The notes under the pieces are model-generated. The model saw nothing but the letters and a program-made list of their open reading frames with translations, was not told where the DNA came from and ran no database searches. The position numbers and the translations under genes are program-made. A DNA stretch of 64,000 bases, taken from Cercis canadensis. Its lineage: Eukaryota; Streptophyta; Magnoliopsida; Fabales; Fabaceae. The stretch lies in NCBI GenBank assembly GCA_003255065.1, contig QAOA01007223.1, forward strand, positions 203,317 through 267,316, read 5' to 3'. Below are positions 31,800 to 44,763 of this stretch, in pieces; positions within the stretch are counted from its first letter, which is position 1; the number at the start of each line of letters is the position of its first letter.

Positions 31800-33115
31800 T
31801 GATAACACATTATTTTATACTATTTGTTTCTCTTATACTTAGTCTTTTAGTGTGTGTTTCTAGTGATTTTTATGGCTTTTAGACATGTTTTGTAGATTTG
31901 GACTTGTTGGTGCTTGTAGATTATAATTGCTTAACTGTTAAATTCTGGCACTACTTACGTTTTTCACCATATCTTTTGCTATATATGTCCGATTGATGTG
32001 ATTATAGTTTCGTTGGAAAGCTGACAGAAAATTCCACATTTCATATGAAGAGCCCAGAAGCTGATTCTCGCGTCTGGATAACTGAAATTCGCGTGCAAGC
32101 AGTCCAGATTTTCTACTCCGCCCAGCACTCCGCCCAGCATTGACTGATTCCTTTCCTTAGGGCTGCCTATTGGACCAGAGCATGTTTATTTGGGCCAACA
32201 TCTCTTTTTGGGCCAGCACACATGACACTAGGGCTTGATCATGTTTTTACCATTAATAATTTAGGAAACTAGGTTTATTTTGTAATTAGGAAACCATTAG
32301 GAAACCTAGAGGAGGCAGCCAGCTAGTATATATTCTCAAGTTGTTGAGGCAAATATACACAATCAGAAGAGATACGAAATTCCTTGAGCTGCTGCTGCCT
32401 CCTTTGCTTAGTTCGTTTTTCCCCTTTGCTTTGTGTTCAAGTCTTCCATGGAAGGCTAAGTTCGTTTGTAATCAATTCAAGAGGAGCCAAACTTGACAAT
32501 CCAGAGTTCCTGTGCTTCAACCGGGTTTGATTTAATTTAATTTGAATTACTGCTTCTCCCCTTCTTCATGTGATTGAATGGTACTTTGATTCCATGAGTT
32601 GTATGAATTTAAATCGGTTGATTAGATTCATAACAGTAATCAGATTGATAATCATACTTTAAAGGTCTTTAATATATGGTTAACTTGGATAATTCGGTTA
32701 TTAAATTAATCTGGATTTAGTGATATAGAGCGGTTGCCTAGAGTCTTAATTCCATGATTAATTGAATCCTGATTGGTAAATCAGTAGGAATTCTAAGTGT
32801 TATTGTTAGGGGTTCCAGGTAACACTTAACCAAGAATTAAATCAGATCTAGTTTATCTTTAGTGAACAAGGATGGATTAAGGTTTGGTTGCCTGCTTGAG
32901 TTGATTGCGTTTTCTCTTATTTGATAAATTCAGTTTACTGCTTTCTTAATTCTTAGTATATTGCATTCAACACAAAACCCCCTTATTCTGTTCTTGCTTA
33001 AGTTCTTAAAAGATTAGTTGTTCTGGTGAATCCTTGGGAGACAACACTGGTTGCATCCTATACTACAATTTAGTTGCAATTAGTAGTTTAATTTTGTACG
33101 GTTCGGCACCCGTCA
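31800..33115 (+). repeat. Solo LTR, family LTR-C
   Basis: It starts TGATAACACATTATTTTATA and ends CGGCACCCGTCA, flanked by perfect CTGGG duplications (31795-31799, 33116-33120). No internal sequence follows, so it is the product of LTR-LTR recombination. It matches the 5' LTR of element D (53560-54846) along its length. It has a single spaced motif ATGTC-N25-GGAAAGCT at 31984-32022. Confidence 0.93.
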
Positions 33116-34742
33116 CTGGGCCAACTGACTTAAGGTCTGTTCTTGTGCAAAATCTTTCCCATAACTCTCATAATGCTAACACATTAATCCCTCTAAACAC
33201 ATTTCCTTATGACTTTACGCCTAATCCAATACAAAATTTTTCACAACAACAAACCACCAATCCACATGACATAAATATGTCATCAAATGCTTTTCCATTT
33301 GGATTTAATCCTATTCAGGGGAAAAATTCATCACGGGCACAAATCATAAATCCTCATGATATGTAATCAAATGCTCACCCTCCACTTGTCCCTACCACCA
33401 TATACATGCAAAAACTGAGTATTCATACCCATATTCAGCACCACAAATTTGCTTTCAAAGACCTACTGGCGAAGGTCCGATGAATCCGATTGATATCCAT
33501 GACCCAAATGAACCAAAAGCAGAATCAATGAATAAGGGAAAACTTGAAGTCCTAGAAGAGCGATTGCAAACCATAGAAGGGACTAACGCTTATGGTGTTG
33601 TGGACGCAACTGAGCTTTACCTCGTCCCGAATGTTGTCATCCCTCCTAAATTTAAAGTGTCAGACTTCAATAAGTATAATGGAACCACATGCCCAAAAAG
33701 TCATTTGACCATGTACTGTCGAAATATAGCATCTTGTGCACATGATTATAAGTTGCTCATATATTTCTTCTAAGATAGCTTAATTGGGGCAACCGCACTA
33801 TGGTATACACATTTGAACTGAGCTCGAGTGCAATGTTAGAAAGACTTAGTAGATGCATTTTTGAGACAATATAAGTATAATATTGACATGACTCTAGATA
33901 TGATGCAACTGCAAAACATGGAAAAGAAAGCCACAAAAACATTTAAAGAATATGCTCAAAAATAGTGAGAAATTAGTGGATCCCCCATTGTCTGATAAGG
34001 AGATGGTGGCTATGTTCATTAACACTCTCCAGTCTCTTTTCTTTGATAGAATGATAGGAAGTGCTTTTAACAATTTCTTTGATGTTGTTACTATTGGTGA
34101 AATGATCGAAAATGGAGTTAAAAATAGAAAAATAGTTGAAAATCCTAATTCAATGGGAGCCGCCAATCTGAGGAAACCTACAACATTTAAAAAGAAAGAA
34201 GGTGAAGTGAATGCTGCAACGTATGATGAAGAACAAGGAAAATGACCTGTGTATGAGAGGCCTAATCATTCACCTGCATTTGCTCAACACTTTCAACCAT
34301 AATTTGTGCACTACCTACTTATAGCAAACACATCTTAAGCTTTGCATCCTCAGCCTTACCCAACAACATCGCCCTATCATGCACCTTCTCCTTATCAACA
34401 CCAAACACCCCAAGTGATGCCACAGCTAGTGAATCAACCTCCACATCAAAACTCAAATGTCAATCAAAAGAGGACTCAAAATGGGCAGGAGAGAAAACCA
34501 ATCCAATATGACCTCATCCCTATGGCATACGCTGAATTGCTATCTTATCTTATCTAAAATAATTTAGTAGCTCAATGCCCATGGACGCCACAAGGACCCT
34601 TATTCCCAAAAGGGTATGATCCAAATGAGCGATGTGATTATCATGGATGAGCTATTGGTCATTCTACAGAGAGATGTATAGCCCTAAAAAAATAAAATTC
34701 AATTTTTGATAAATGCTAAATGACTAAATTTAAGGAAGTGAC
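33116..34742 (+). pseudogene. gag central part and zinc knuckle of element T
   Basis: A Pro/Asn/Gln-rich segment leads to the gag core: LEVLEERLQTIEGTNAYGVV, LVPNVVIPPKFKVSDFNKYN, TCPKSHLTMYCRNIASCAHD, a frameshifted DSLIGATALWYTHLN and YKYNIDMTLDMMQLQNMEKK, then KEMVAMFINTLQSLFFDRMI. This is the Retrotrans_gag core typical of Tat elements. A knuckle-like CDYHG-x3-GHSTERC group lies near 34633-34680 with a TGA inside. There are many stops and at least two frameshifts. It is interrupted at 34742 by a solo LTR with duplication GTGAC. Confidence 0.82.
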
Positions 34743-36170
34743 TGATGAACACGCTTTTTATACAATAGTTATTCCTCATACTTAGTCTTTTAAACCTCTT
34801 TTGGGCTGAATTGCATAGACTTAGACCTCATTTCATGACTTAGGATCCATTTATGCTTAATTGCAATTTCCAGCAATACTGGGCATTATATGCTGTCTCT
34901 GTGTTTCAGGCATATCTTGAGTTCTGGATGTCCAAAAATTCCGAGTCATACCTTGTTGGAAAGCTGAGAGAATTGTCTACAACTTTCTTTCAGGGCTCCA
35001 AAGCTAATTCGGACGTTCAGAAGGTCATATGCAGCCTGGAAGCCAGAGAAGACATGCTGTCGCAGGATCCTGACCTACATGCAGTATTTGGGTCATAACT
35101 TGAGTTGTAGATGTCATATTGACCTGAAACGGTACCATTGGAAAGCTAACAGACAGAGCTTCAATTGATATGCAGACCGGTTCACCATATTTTATGTGGA
35201 AGATGGTCTTATTTGCTGTGCAAGTTAGCTGACGGTTCCAGACACCTTCTGCCACTTAAATGGGCCTAACTTCCTCATGACAAGTCCAAATGGGCCCAAA
35301 CCAAAGCCCAATTGAAGCTAAGGCCCATGGGAACAAGTGTGCCCTAAGGGCAATTTAGGTGTGCATGTAAAATTGGAGGTCTATATCAGAAGAAGGAGGC
35401 AGCCGAAATTCAGAATCACCTCATTAGATATTTTAGACAGATTTTTGAGCTTTCCTTAGTTCTTAAGTTTTCTTTTAGATATTTTGTAAGAACTTCAGCT
35501 CCTCTTGTTCATGGAGGGCTAATCCAACATATCAATCCAGGTTTTGCTATTCTGATTATTGGTTTTGAGATTATGAGTTGTTGTTCTTCATTTTAGTTGT
35601 TAATCAAAGTTCTTGCTTCCTCTGGACTATTCTGTTTGGATTGTTAAAATTCGAATTTGGATCTTCATGTGTGATTGCTTAATTGCATGTGATAAAAGAG
35701 GATTGTATGGTTGATTAATGTTTCTGAGCTTTTGGATGGATTAATCACCTTGGCTGGATCATGGACTTAGGTAAAACTAGACTTGAATGTTTGCTTAATT
35801 CATTTGGTCTTAGTTAAAACCGAATTCTGGTTGCTTAACCAGTGGAATCCATAGAACATTGAGAGGCTTCTTGATATGTTTTAAAGGCCAAGAACATGGT
35901 TGACAATTAAATGGATCCTTGGAAATCAAGGATGGATCAAAATCAGAATTAGTAAAGACTTGGATTGGTTGCTTTCTCTTAAACTTCACCACTGATAATT
36001 AATTTTCGTTAATCACATAAACCAACAAAACCCCCCTATTTACATGCTTCTTAATATGATTCACTAAATAGAACAATCCTTAGGTTCGACTTAGGGCTGC
36101 CCTATGCTGCAAAAAGCTAGGTAACCGACCTTAAACATTAAGTAATTTGAGGAGCCTCGGCAGCTCATCA
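34743..36170 (+). repeat. Solo LTR-N (copy 5) in element T gag
   Basis: 1428 bp, starting TGATGAACACGCTTTTTATA and ending CGGCAGCTCATCA. Perfect GTGAC duplications flank it (34738-34742, 36171-36175). Both spaced motifs, the TGGGCC cluster and an open antisense frame (35025-35255) are present. Confidence 0.95.
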
Positions 36171-38137
36171 GTGACCCCCAATATACTTCAAAATCATTTG
36201 CCTAATCATAGGAATCCAAGAGTGAATGTTGTTGAAGATAGTACAAAACAATACATCAAAAAAAAGATGAATGAGGTTAAGACATCAATGAATACAATCT
36301 TTGAGGCCTTGTGAAAAGTTAGCTTGCTGCAAACCCAATCCAATCAACAATGCGAAAATCATGAAAGGAATATGTGTAAATTCCATGGAAAGGCAATTGG
36401 GCAATCTATTGAAAACTTTGTTGATTTCAAAGATACCCTTCAAGGCTTAATGGACAAACAGCTAATCCAAGTAAGTTGCGAACCTAAGGGTAATTGGGTG
36501 GATGTGGTTGAGAAATTGATGTTTTCGCCATGTCAAGAAGATCATGTATTCATAGGCACTCAAGCCTCTACAGATACCTTATCAATTGGTGAGCTATCCA
36601 TCATTACTCCAAAGTTGTTAGTGCTTCATTATACCAAAAAGATTCACCTAGAAACTCCTCCTAAACACTCTTACGGGCTAAAACCTATTATAATCCAAAT
36701 GTCAAATCTTTTTCTTTACAAGGATACAAAAGTTATACCATGAAAATATGACTCTCAAATTTTTGAAGGCAACTCCCATGTGGACTAGTTTAAGGCCTCA
36801 TCTAGCTCTCAGCTATCCTTAGCCATCACAAACATATCTAGAGTTAGTGGGATGACCCGAAGCGGTCGTTGTTACACCCCTGAAAAATTAGAGTAACGAA
36901 GATTAAGGGAAATAGAAGAGAATTTTGCAAGAGATAAGCAGGATGAAAAAAGAATGTAGGAACCCATAGGGGTCAAATGCAATGAGCACAAGAAAAGTAT
37001 ATTTGAAGCAGAGGCTTATGAGTTTCTGAAAATCATTAAGCAAAGTGAATTCAAAGTGATTGAGCAATTGAATCGAACTCCTATTCGAATATAATTGATT
37101 TCCTTGTTTCTAAACTCTGAACTTCATCGACAAGATTAGTGAAGATATTAAATCAAGTTCATGTTTCTTATGATATCACCGTTGACAAAGCTAGGTGGCA
37201 TTGTCGGTAATATTATTGCTGACAATTATATCACCTACACTGATGATGAGATACCTGTTGAAGGAATGAGGAATAACAAGGCACTCCACATTTCTATAAA
37301 ATACAAGGACCATATAATAGCGATGGTACTTGTCAATAATGGTTTTTCTTTGAATATAATGCCAAGATCAACACTGTCCAAATTGCCTATTAATGGGTCA
37401 TATATGAAGTCTAGCACTATGATCGTAAGGGCATTAGATGAGACAAGGAGAAAGGTCATTGGAAAAAGTGAGATCTCAATTTAGATCGGCCCCATCCATT
37501 ATGCAGGTGTTGTGTCTTCTACCCTGCACCAAAGAATGAAATTCATAGTGAAAAATAAGTTGGTGATTATTTTTGATGAAAATGATTTACTTGTATCCAA
37601 GCCTTCATCAACTCCTTACATTGAAGTTGCTGAAGAAGCCTTTGAAACAACATTCTAAACCTTCAAAATTGCTACTACCACTTACATTTGTAAAGGGTCC
37701 CAAATGCCAAAATCTCAACTATCCAATACTTCTGTGATGATGGCTAAGGTCATGCTGAAACAAGGATATGCACCTAGAGAAGGATTGAGGAAGAATAGTT
37801 AAGGTATTAAAGTGAGTCTACAGGTTCACGAAAAACATGAAATTTTTTTGTTAGGATATCAACCTACCAGGGCTAATAGGAAGAGAGTCATGGAAGAAAA
37901 GAAAGAAAAAAGGCTCACTCAGCTAGAGAATAGAGAGCTAAGAATTAGGGAACTGTATATTTGTGACTTGTACCAGAGCTTTAAAAGTGGAGAGATATCA
38001 CTTTCAAATCAAGTTTCAGCAATTGATTGCTATGCCAAGGAAGTAGTCAACTTGGTCTTTCCTAGTACACCTGATGCTCAACTCAACAATTGGGAGATGG
38101 CCGAGTTTCCTGAAATCTTAGAGTTTCACTCAGAGTA
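36171..38137 (+). pseudogene. gag C-terminus and protease of element T, active Asp replaced
   Basis: After the solo LTR come VNVVEDS and the domain MCKFHGKAIGQSIENFVDFK of Tat polyproteins, then MTRSGRCYTPEKLE. Protease lies at about 37161-37484: IIAMVLVNNGFSLNIMPRST, where relatives have LVDNGSSLNVMP, so the catalytic Asp reads Asn. A G-patch-like segment follows (VMLKQGYAPREGLRKNS near 37750-37800). Stops occur at about 36741, 37482, 37656 and 37799. The protease would have matured Gag and Pol; this copy could not. Confidence 0.8.
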
Positions 38138-38487
38138 ATTCTATGATACTAGTCCTATTGCTCTGCCCAAGGCCTTAGGATGAGATTCGTAAATTGGGCT
38201 TTGTGTTTCAGTATTTTTCTTCATATGATAAATGCATTTTTAGTTATCAAAGCACCATCTTATTCTCTCTACTCTTTAATCTCTTGATCTCACTTCTCCT
38301 TTAAATTGGCCTTTTATTCTTATTTATTCATTACTCTCAATTTATTTCAAATCCTTGCAAATCTAAAAGTGATAAACTTGAAAATGATATTGTTACTATC
38401 TCACCTTATGATTTTGAACACCCCATTAATTATGCTGAGAATGATAAGGAAAAAGACTAAGAGCCTTCCTTTGAACTTCTAAGATTA

Positions 38488-39887
38488 GTGGAACAAGAGG
38501 ATGAAGAAATTGAACCTCATGAAGAGTCAATAGAAATGATTAATCTTGGGACTGAAGATGAAAAAAGAGAAGTCAAGATTGACACCTCAATAAGGGAGAG
38601 TGAACGCAAAAAGAGGATTAAACTCCTCAATGATTACACTAATGTGTTTGCATGGTCTTATCAAGATATGTCTAGGCTTGATACGGATATTGTCTTCCAT
38701 AAGCTACCATTAAAACCTGAATGTCTGCTTGTCAAACAAAAGTTGAGGCGAATGAAAGCCGAAATGTCTCTAAAGATTAGAGAAAAAGTTAAAAAGCAAT
38801 TTGATGCTGGTTTCCTCGCAGTGACAAGATATTTTGAATGTGTCGTTAACATCGTTCCAGTTCTGAAAAAAGATGGAAAAGTTTGCATGTGTGATGATTA
38901 TCGGAATTTGAATAGAGCTAGCCCTAAAGACGACTTTCCACTCCCACATATTGATACACTCATGGATAACACGGCTGGCCATTATGTTTTCTCTTTCATG
39001 GATGGTTACTCAGGCTATAATCAAATAAATATGGCTCCAGAAGACATGGAAAAGACAACTTTTACAACTTTGTGGGGTACTTTTTGTTATAAGGTAATGT
39101 TGTTTAGGTTGAAAAACACTGGGATAACGTATCAAAAGGCTATGGTGACATTATTTCATGACATAATGCATAAAGAAATAGAGGTGTATGTCGATGACAT
39201 GATTGCAAAATCTGAAACCGAAAAAGATCACATTGTTAACTTATAAAAACTCTTTGATTGATTGAGAAAGTATTGACTTCGGCCAAATGCACATTTGGTG
39301 TAAGATCTGGAAGGCTCTTAGGATTTGTAGTTAGTCAAAAAGGGATAGAAGTTGATCATGATAAAGTTCGAGCAATCTTAGAAATGCCAATGCCTCATAC
39401 GGAGAAAGAAGTTCGAGGATTCTTGGGAAGATTAAATTACATTGCAAGATTTATATCTCAGTTAACTGCCACATATGAACCCCTGTTCAAATTGCTACGC
39501 AAAAATCAAACTTCTGAATGGAATAAAGATTGTCAAAGGGCATTTTAGAAAATTAAACAATACTTGCAAGAACCATCGGTTCTAGTCTTGCCAGTACCGA
39601 GAAGGCCTCTCATTATGTATCTAACAGTGCTTGAAGGATCATTGGGTTGTGTACTAGGGCAACATGATGAATTGGGGAGAAAGGAACATGTCATTTACTA
39701 CTTAAGCAAGAAATTCCCAAATTATGAGGCCAGATACTCATTATTAGAACGCACTTGTTGTGCTTTGGCTTGGACTGCTCATCGTTTGCGACAATATATG
39801 ATGTATTATATAACTTGGCTGGTGTCTAAAATAGATCCAATCACATATATTTTTGAAAAACCAGCTCTCACTAGAAGAATCACATGA
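38488..39887 (+). pseudogene. Reverse transcriptase and first RNase H of element T
   Basis: The RT starts after an acidic linker: NDYTNVFAWSYQDMSRLDTD, the VVNIVPVLKKDGKVCMCDDY fingers, FSFMDGYSGYNQINMAPEDM and the catalytic YVDDMIAKS (Asp codons 39193-39198). A frameshift at about 39245 is followed by thumb and connection (LLGFVVSQKGIEVD, KEVRGFLGRLNYIARFISQL). RNase H has GCVLGQHDELGRKEHVIYYL. TAG lies at about 39546. Residues of the RT active site are intact, though a conserved Arg in the CMCDDYRNLN region (usual VCVDYRDLN) varies. Confidence 0.88.
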
Positions 39888-39956
39888 TAACAAGTTCTTT
39901 TATCTGAATATGACATCATTTATGACACCCAAAAAGCTATAAAAGGAAGCGCACTT

Positions 39957-40874
39957 ATGGACTACTTAGTTAACCAACTTGTAGAAAGCTACGAGTCTAT
40001 GCAATGCTATTTGTTGGATGAGGATATAATGGAATTATTCAAAGATAAAGGGACATCAATGGGCGAGAAGTGGATTTTGCTATTTGATGGAGCCTCCAAT
40101 GCATTAGGGCATGGAATCAACGTTGTGCTAATCTCTCCTAAAGAGAAGCTTATCCCAATCACGACTAGGCTATGTTTTGACTGCACAAATAATATAGCCG
40201 AGTATGAATTAGGCACCATGGGAATACAAGCAACAATAAAATCAAAAGCAAGAATTTTAAAAGTATATGGAGATTCAACTTTGGTGATCAATCAACTGAA
40301 AGGGGAACAAGAGACTCAAGATTCCAAACTGATTCCATTACATGACTACCTAAAAGAGTTGTCTGAGCAATTTGAGGAGATTACCTTTTGGCATATTCCT
40401 CGAGAAGATAATCAATTGACTGATGCATTGGCAACCCTGTCTTCAATGTTCAAAATTAATAATGATAAAGAGATGTCGCTCATAAAGATGACTAGGCGAG
40501 ATTACCCAGCATACTGCTTGATGATGGAAGAAGAGCCTAACGGGAAACTATGGTATCAAGATATTAAATCTTTCATTAAAAGTAGGGAATACCTAACTAG
40601 TGCCTCAGAAAATGACAAAAGAACCATAAGAAGATTGGTAATGGGTTTCTTCCTAAATGAGGATGTATTATACAAAATAAATTTTGATACAATGCTTCTG
40701 AGATGTGTTGATATACCAAAGGCAAAGAGGATCATTGAAGATGTGCATGAGGGTATTTGTGGAACACATGCAAATGGGCATGCCATGGCAAGAAAGATAT
40801 TAAGGGCGGGGTATTATTGGTTGACAATGAAATTTGATTGCATCAATTATGTGAGAAAATGCCACAAATGTTAG
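39957..40874 (+). pseudogene. Second (archaeal-type) RNase H and integrase zinc finger of element T
   Basis: An open frame of 305 codons. The second RNase H carries WILLFDGASNALGHGINVVL, NNIAEYELGTMGIQATI, VYGDSTLVINQLKGEQETQD and HIPREDNQLTDALATL, covering Asp, Glu, Asp and the C-terminal Asp. This additional domain defines the Tat lineage. The integrase zinc finger follows: H-x-H in HEGICGTHANGHAMARKIL and CINYVRKCHKC. TAG at 40872 falls where relatives have Gln (CAG), and the frame goes on as integrase. Confidence 0.88.
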
Positions 40875-41794
40875 ATGTATGCTGATAAGATCCATACACC
40901 GCCAATACCTCTAAATGTCTTATCGGTACCATGGTCATTCTTAATGTGGGGCATGGATGTTATAGGCCCGATCGAACTGAAAGCCTCAAATGGGCATCGC
41001 TTCATCCTGGTTGCAATTGATTACTTTACAAAATGGGTTGAAGCTACTTCTTATGCCCATGTGACAAAAGGAGTGGTGTTCAAATTCATCAAGAAAAAAT
41101 TGATTTGTCGCTACAGTATACCTCAAAGGATCATTACGGATAATGCAATGAATTTGAACAACAAGTTGATGATGGAACTATGTAAAAAATTTAAGATAAG
41201 ACATTATAACTCATCTCCATATCGCCTGAAAATGAACGGAGTAGTCGAGGTAGCCAACAAAAACATCAAGAAAATCATCGGAAAGATGACTGTATCACAC
41301 AATGATTGACATTAGATGCTTCCCTTTGCTCTTCATGGCTATCACATGTCAGTTCGCACTTCTACAGGGCAACTCCTTTTTCATTAGTTTATGGGATAGA
41401 AGCTATGCTTCCAATTGAGGTAGAAATACCCTCATTAAGAGTGATCATGGAGGCAGAATTAGAAGAATCCAAATGGACACGAGCATGGTATGATCAATTA
41501 AACCTCATTGAAGGAAAAAGACTAGCTGCAATATGTCATGGCCAACTCTATCAAAGAAGGATGATGAGGGCTCATGCCAAGAAAGTGCGACCGCGTCAAT
41601 TTCAAGGAGATTTGGTATTGAAAAAGATCTTACCAATTCAAAAGGATCATTGTGGGAAATGGACTCCGAACTATAAAGGACCTTATGTGGTAAAGCGAGC
41701 TTTCTTTGGAGGAGCATTGATCCTTGCTAAGATGGATGAAAAAGAATTACTACATCCTGTAAACTTAGATGTAGTCAAAAAATACTATGCATAA
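40875..41794 (+). pseudogene. Integrase catalytic core and C-terminus of element T
   Basis: It continues in frame from the zinc finger. First Asp in WGMDVIGPIELKASNGHRF, second in QRIITDNAMNLNNKL, Glu in NGVVEVANKNIKKI. A frameshift at about 41307 separates the core from the C-terminal part (FSLVYGIEAMLPIEVEIPSL, GDLVLKKILP, WTPNYKGPYVVKRAFFGGAL), which ends with KKYYA and TAA at 41792. The catalytic triad is present. Confidence 0.87.
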
Positions 41795-42769
41795 AGGGCA
41801 TACCTGTATTTTCTTTCATTCAATCAGTGAAGTTTGCTTCATGTCATCTTGCTTTCCTTTAAAAAAAAAAAAGATGAGTAATTAACCACTAGGTTAAAAA
41901 CCTGAAAAGGCCACCTAGACAAAAGTTAGGGTTCCAAAAAAATGGAGAAATGGCTCGTTTGGTTGAAAATCTGAAAAGGCAACCAAGGCAAAAATTAGAG
42001 CTAAAAAATGAAATAAAGTGACTTGATATGTGAAAATGTTGAAAGAAAGACATAAGCAAAAGTCAAGGTCAAAGAAAGCAACACAAGCACCAAATATGAT
42101 GGAAGTTTTCACAAGAATGAGAAATTTAAGGAAGTGGTCAAGTATGCAACATGGGGTCAAATGATATGCAGAAGAGCAAATTTTAGGGGTTTTCATAATC
42201 ATATACGAGGCAGTTGTCGTTATTCATCTTTAAAGTTATCACTGGAAGAGCTAAAAATCTTATTCTACCTTTTTTTGTTGTTGTTTAATTCATAATGCCC
42301 TTATTTTTTCTTTTTCCATTTAAATGATTAATCTTTTCCCATTTAGTCTATAACTATTTTCACCTATTTGCAACCCATTTGCTAATTGAATATGCATTCT
42401 CATGATGATTATATACTGAAATGTGAAGCATGTGTTAACTTTGGCTAAGCGTATCAATAATTAAGCATGTAAAATTCAAGAGCTTGTAGGGAGCACACTG
42501 AATTCTCAAGAATATATCAGTTGAGCAAAGATTGACCTTGCAAAAAAAAAAAAAATAGTTATCTCATGAGTAATATTGTTGGTTGTCACTCTGATTCGTA
42601 AGTGAAAAACATTGACCCAAGAGCAGGCTTCATCTTGTTATCGACGAATCAAGCTTTTGCTATTGTTCATCAGTGGCTTTGTTTGAACTAATCCTTTGAG
42701 GTCAAAGAAGTAACAAGAAAACTCTATGAAATTCAAAATTTTCTCACACTTAGCATGGTAATTGACATG
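41795..42769 (+). other. 3' untranslated region of element T, proximal part
   Basis: No ORF. A word CTGAAAAGGC-N-ACC-N-AGGCAAAA is repeated near 41901 and 41968, a pattern I associate with the region after integrase in Tat elements. Confidence 0.6.
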
Positions 42770-43455
42770 CATGGGCCATGCATTGTATCTCACTTCCATC
42801 ATTGTTTATTTTTCCTGCCGTTAAATCGAATCCAGCTTGGCTGGGTCAAGCCCGGATACCTTGGGTCATGGTTTTTTTTTCCTGTTGTTAAATTGATTCT
42901 AGCTTGGGGGTCGAGCCCGAATACCTTGGGTCATTGTTTAATTTCATACTGTTAAATCAAATCCATCATGTTTGGATCGAGCCTAGCTTGTCTAGGTCAT
43001 TGTTTATCTGTCTCATTTGTTTAATTTCATGTCATTAAATCGAATCCATCGTATTTGGATTGAGCTTAGCCTGTCTAGGTCATTGTTTATCTTTCTCATT
43101 GTTTAATTTCATGTCGTTAAATTGAATCCATCCTATTTGGATCGAGCCTAGCCTGTCTAGGACATTGTTTATCTTTCTCGCTGTTTAATTTCATGTTGTT
43201 AAATCGAATCTATTTTTTTTGGATCGAGTCCAGCTTGTCTAGGTCACCGTATATTCTTCTTGTTGTTAAATCAAATTCAGCCTATCTATATTGAGCCTAG
43301 CTTATCTAGGTCACCATTTAATTTTCTTGCTATTAAATTGAATTCAGCCTATCTGGATTGAGCCTAGCCTGTCTAGGTCACCGTTTATTTTTCTCGTTGT
43401 TAAATTGATTCCAACTTGGCTGGGTCGAGCCTAGCTTGTCTAGGTCTTCTTTTGA
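42770..43455 (+). repeat. Minisatellite in the 3' untranslated region of element T
   Basis: Nine diverged units, anchored by TTAAAT at 42821, 42888, 42952, 43035, 43117, 43199, 43266, 43333 and 43400. Units are about 64-67 bp or 82-83 bp long; the longer ones add a TTTAATTTCAT-containing piece. Each has a GGATYGAGCCTAGCYTGTCTAGGTC-like core. Tat/Ogre elements are known for variable 3' UTR tandem repeats that can seed satellites. Confidence 0.85.
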
Positions 43456-43594
43456 TTTTTTTCTACGACTAATATGTAGTCGTGCTTAACTTGTGTGTAA
43501 GTACTGGCCTTTATTTCCGCGAACCCTTCATTTCATGCCTCGTATAGATTTGGATCAACTCCTTTTCTCACCATTTATATATAAATAGATGAGC

Positions 43595-43603
43595 AAAGGG
43601 GGG
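43595..43603 (+). other. Polypurine tract of element T
   Basis: AAAGGGGGG lies 4 bp before the 3' LTR start TGTTGATACTC. Confidence 0.8.
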
Positions 43604-43607
43604 CAGT

Positions 43608-44763
43608 TGTTGATACTCAAATTTGTGCATGGATTATTTTTGGGATCATGATCTTTGGAACCATATTTCTATGTGCTCAATTGAAACATTTCAATACTAC
43701 AAAATAAAGCACATATAACTAAAAATGATGAAATGCTAACAAAAATCACAAAAAATAATAATAACTAAAAAAAATAAAAAAAAAATATTATTATTATTAT
43801 TATTAAAAATGAAGAATAATAAAAAGCAAAGAAGAAATAAATGAGATTGTAGGCAACACACGAGGTAGCAATCCAGCTTTCGACGAAGTGCTATTCACCA
43901 GTCCGACCCCACTCACCCTGTCATGCCCCTTGCAACTTGAAAACTAGAAATAGGAAAACCACATCAGTAAGTTACTAGTGCAACTTGCACAAAACTCCAA
44001 CTATAAAAGCCTCACAAAACAGAGGAAGAAGGGGGAGATAACCAAATTCTGAAACAAAATAGAGAGAAAAGAAACACAAACAAACAACATACAACATACA
44101 TTCGAAGAGACCGAGAGAAGCAATTCTAGGAAAGCAGAGAAATTCTAAAAAAAGGAAGCACAACGCAATATAGCAAGCAGAGGGACTCCAAGCTCAAGTA
44201 GGCACAACCTACGGGAATCTCATCCACAGGTACACCACCAATACTAATTTTCCCTTTCTTGCTTCCTTCGGTATTTACACCCACAAATAGAACACCTAAC
44301 AACAGATATACAGTATAGTAAAAAAAAACTAAGGATTCCTTAGTCGTTGTTTTGAGAATGAAAGAAATTCTTTATTTTCAAAACTAGTGAATGGCTAAGG
44401 GGGTGGCGCCATTGGTGTTGGTGGCTTCCCTCCATTCCTCATCCATTTTAGAGTTTAAATGAATAGAGCACACAAAAAAAGAAAAAAAAAATAAGAGAAA
44501 TTTTCTTAATGAAACAGAACCACCATCGCAGAGAGGGAAGACCAACGTTTTAGCCACCCAAAAATCATTTTCACCAAGTCCACCCTTAACCCCCAAAATC
44601 CACCATTTTTATATAATAAAACGTAGAAATATTTATATGCATGCATAGAATCATAAAAGAACCAAACTAGTGCAAAAAACCCCAAGTTAGAGAGAGAAAT
44701 GAAACCTAGAGAGAGAAACAAAATTTTAAAGAAAGAGGGAGAGGCATTTAGAGAAATAAAGAG
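43608..44763 (+). repeat. 3' LTR of element T, truncated at its 3' end
   Basis: It starts TGTTGATACTCAAATTTGTG after the PPT. From about 44304 it matches 25994-26484 of the 5' LTR, then stops at AATAAAGAG, after which an unrelated sequence begins. It contains a TATA box (TATAAAA, 44002-44008) that would place the RNA start near 44030. A CA terminus and a target duplication are not seen, so the right end was lost by deletion. Confidence 0.85.
44002..44008 (+). promoter_or_regulatory. TATA box in LTR-T
   Basis: TATAAAA in the context CAACTATAAAAGCC, in the U3 part of the LTR. The spacing fits a transcription start about 25-30 bp downstream. The 5' LTR has lost this part. Confidence 0.55.

Larger units (their letters stand above)
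25994..44763 (+). mobile_element. Element T: Tat/Ogre-like Ty3/gypsy retrotransposon with two solo-LTR insertions
   Basis: Its order is LTR (5'-truncated), tRNA-Arg type PBS, ORF1, gag, protease, RT, RNase H, second RNase H, integrase, 3' untranslated minisatellite, PPT and LTR (3'-truncated). The second, archaeal-type RNase H and the extra ORF before gag are hallmarks of the Tat lineage, the latter of Ogre-like members. Combining the two LTR pieces suggests a full LTR of roughly 3.3 kb. Solo LTRs lie at 31800-33115 and 34743-36170. All coding parts carry stops and frameshifts. Confidence 0.88.
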
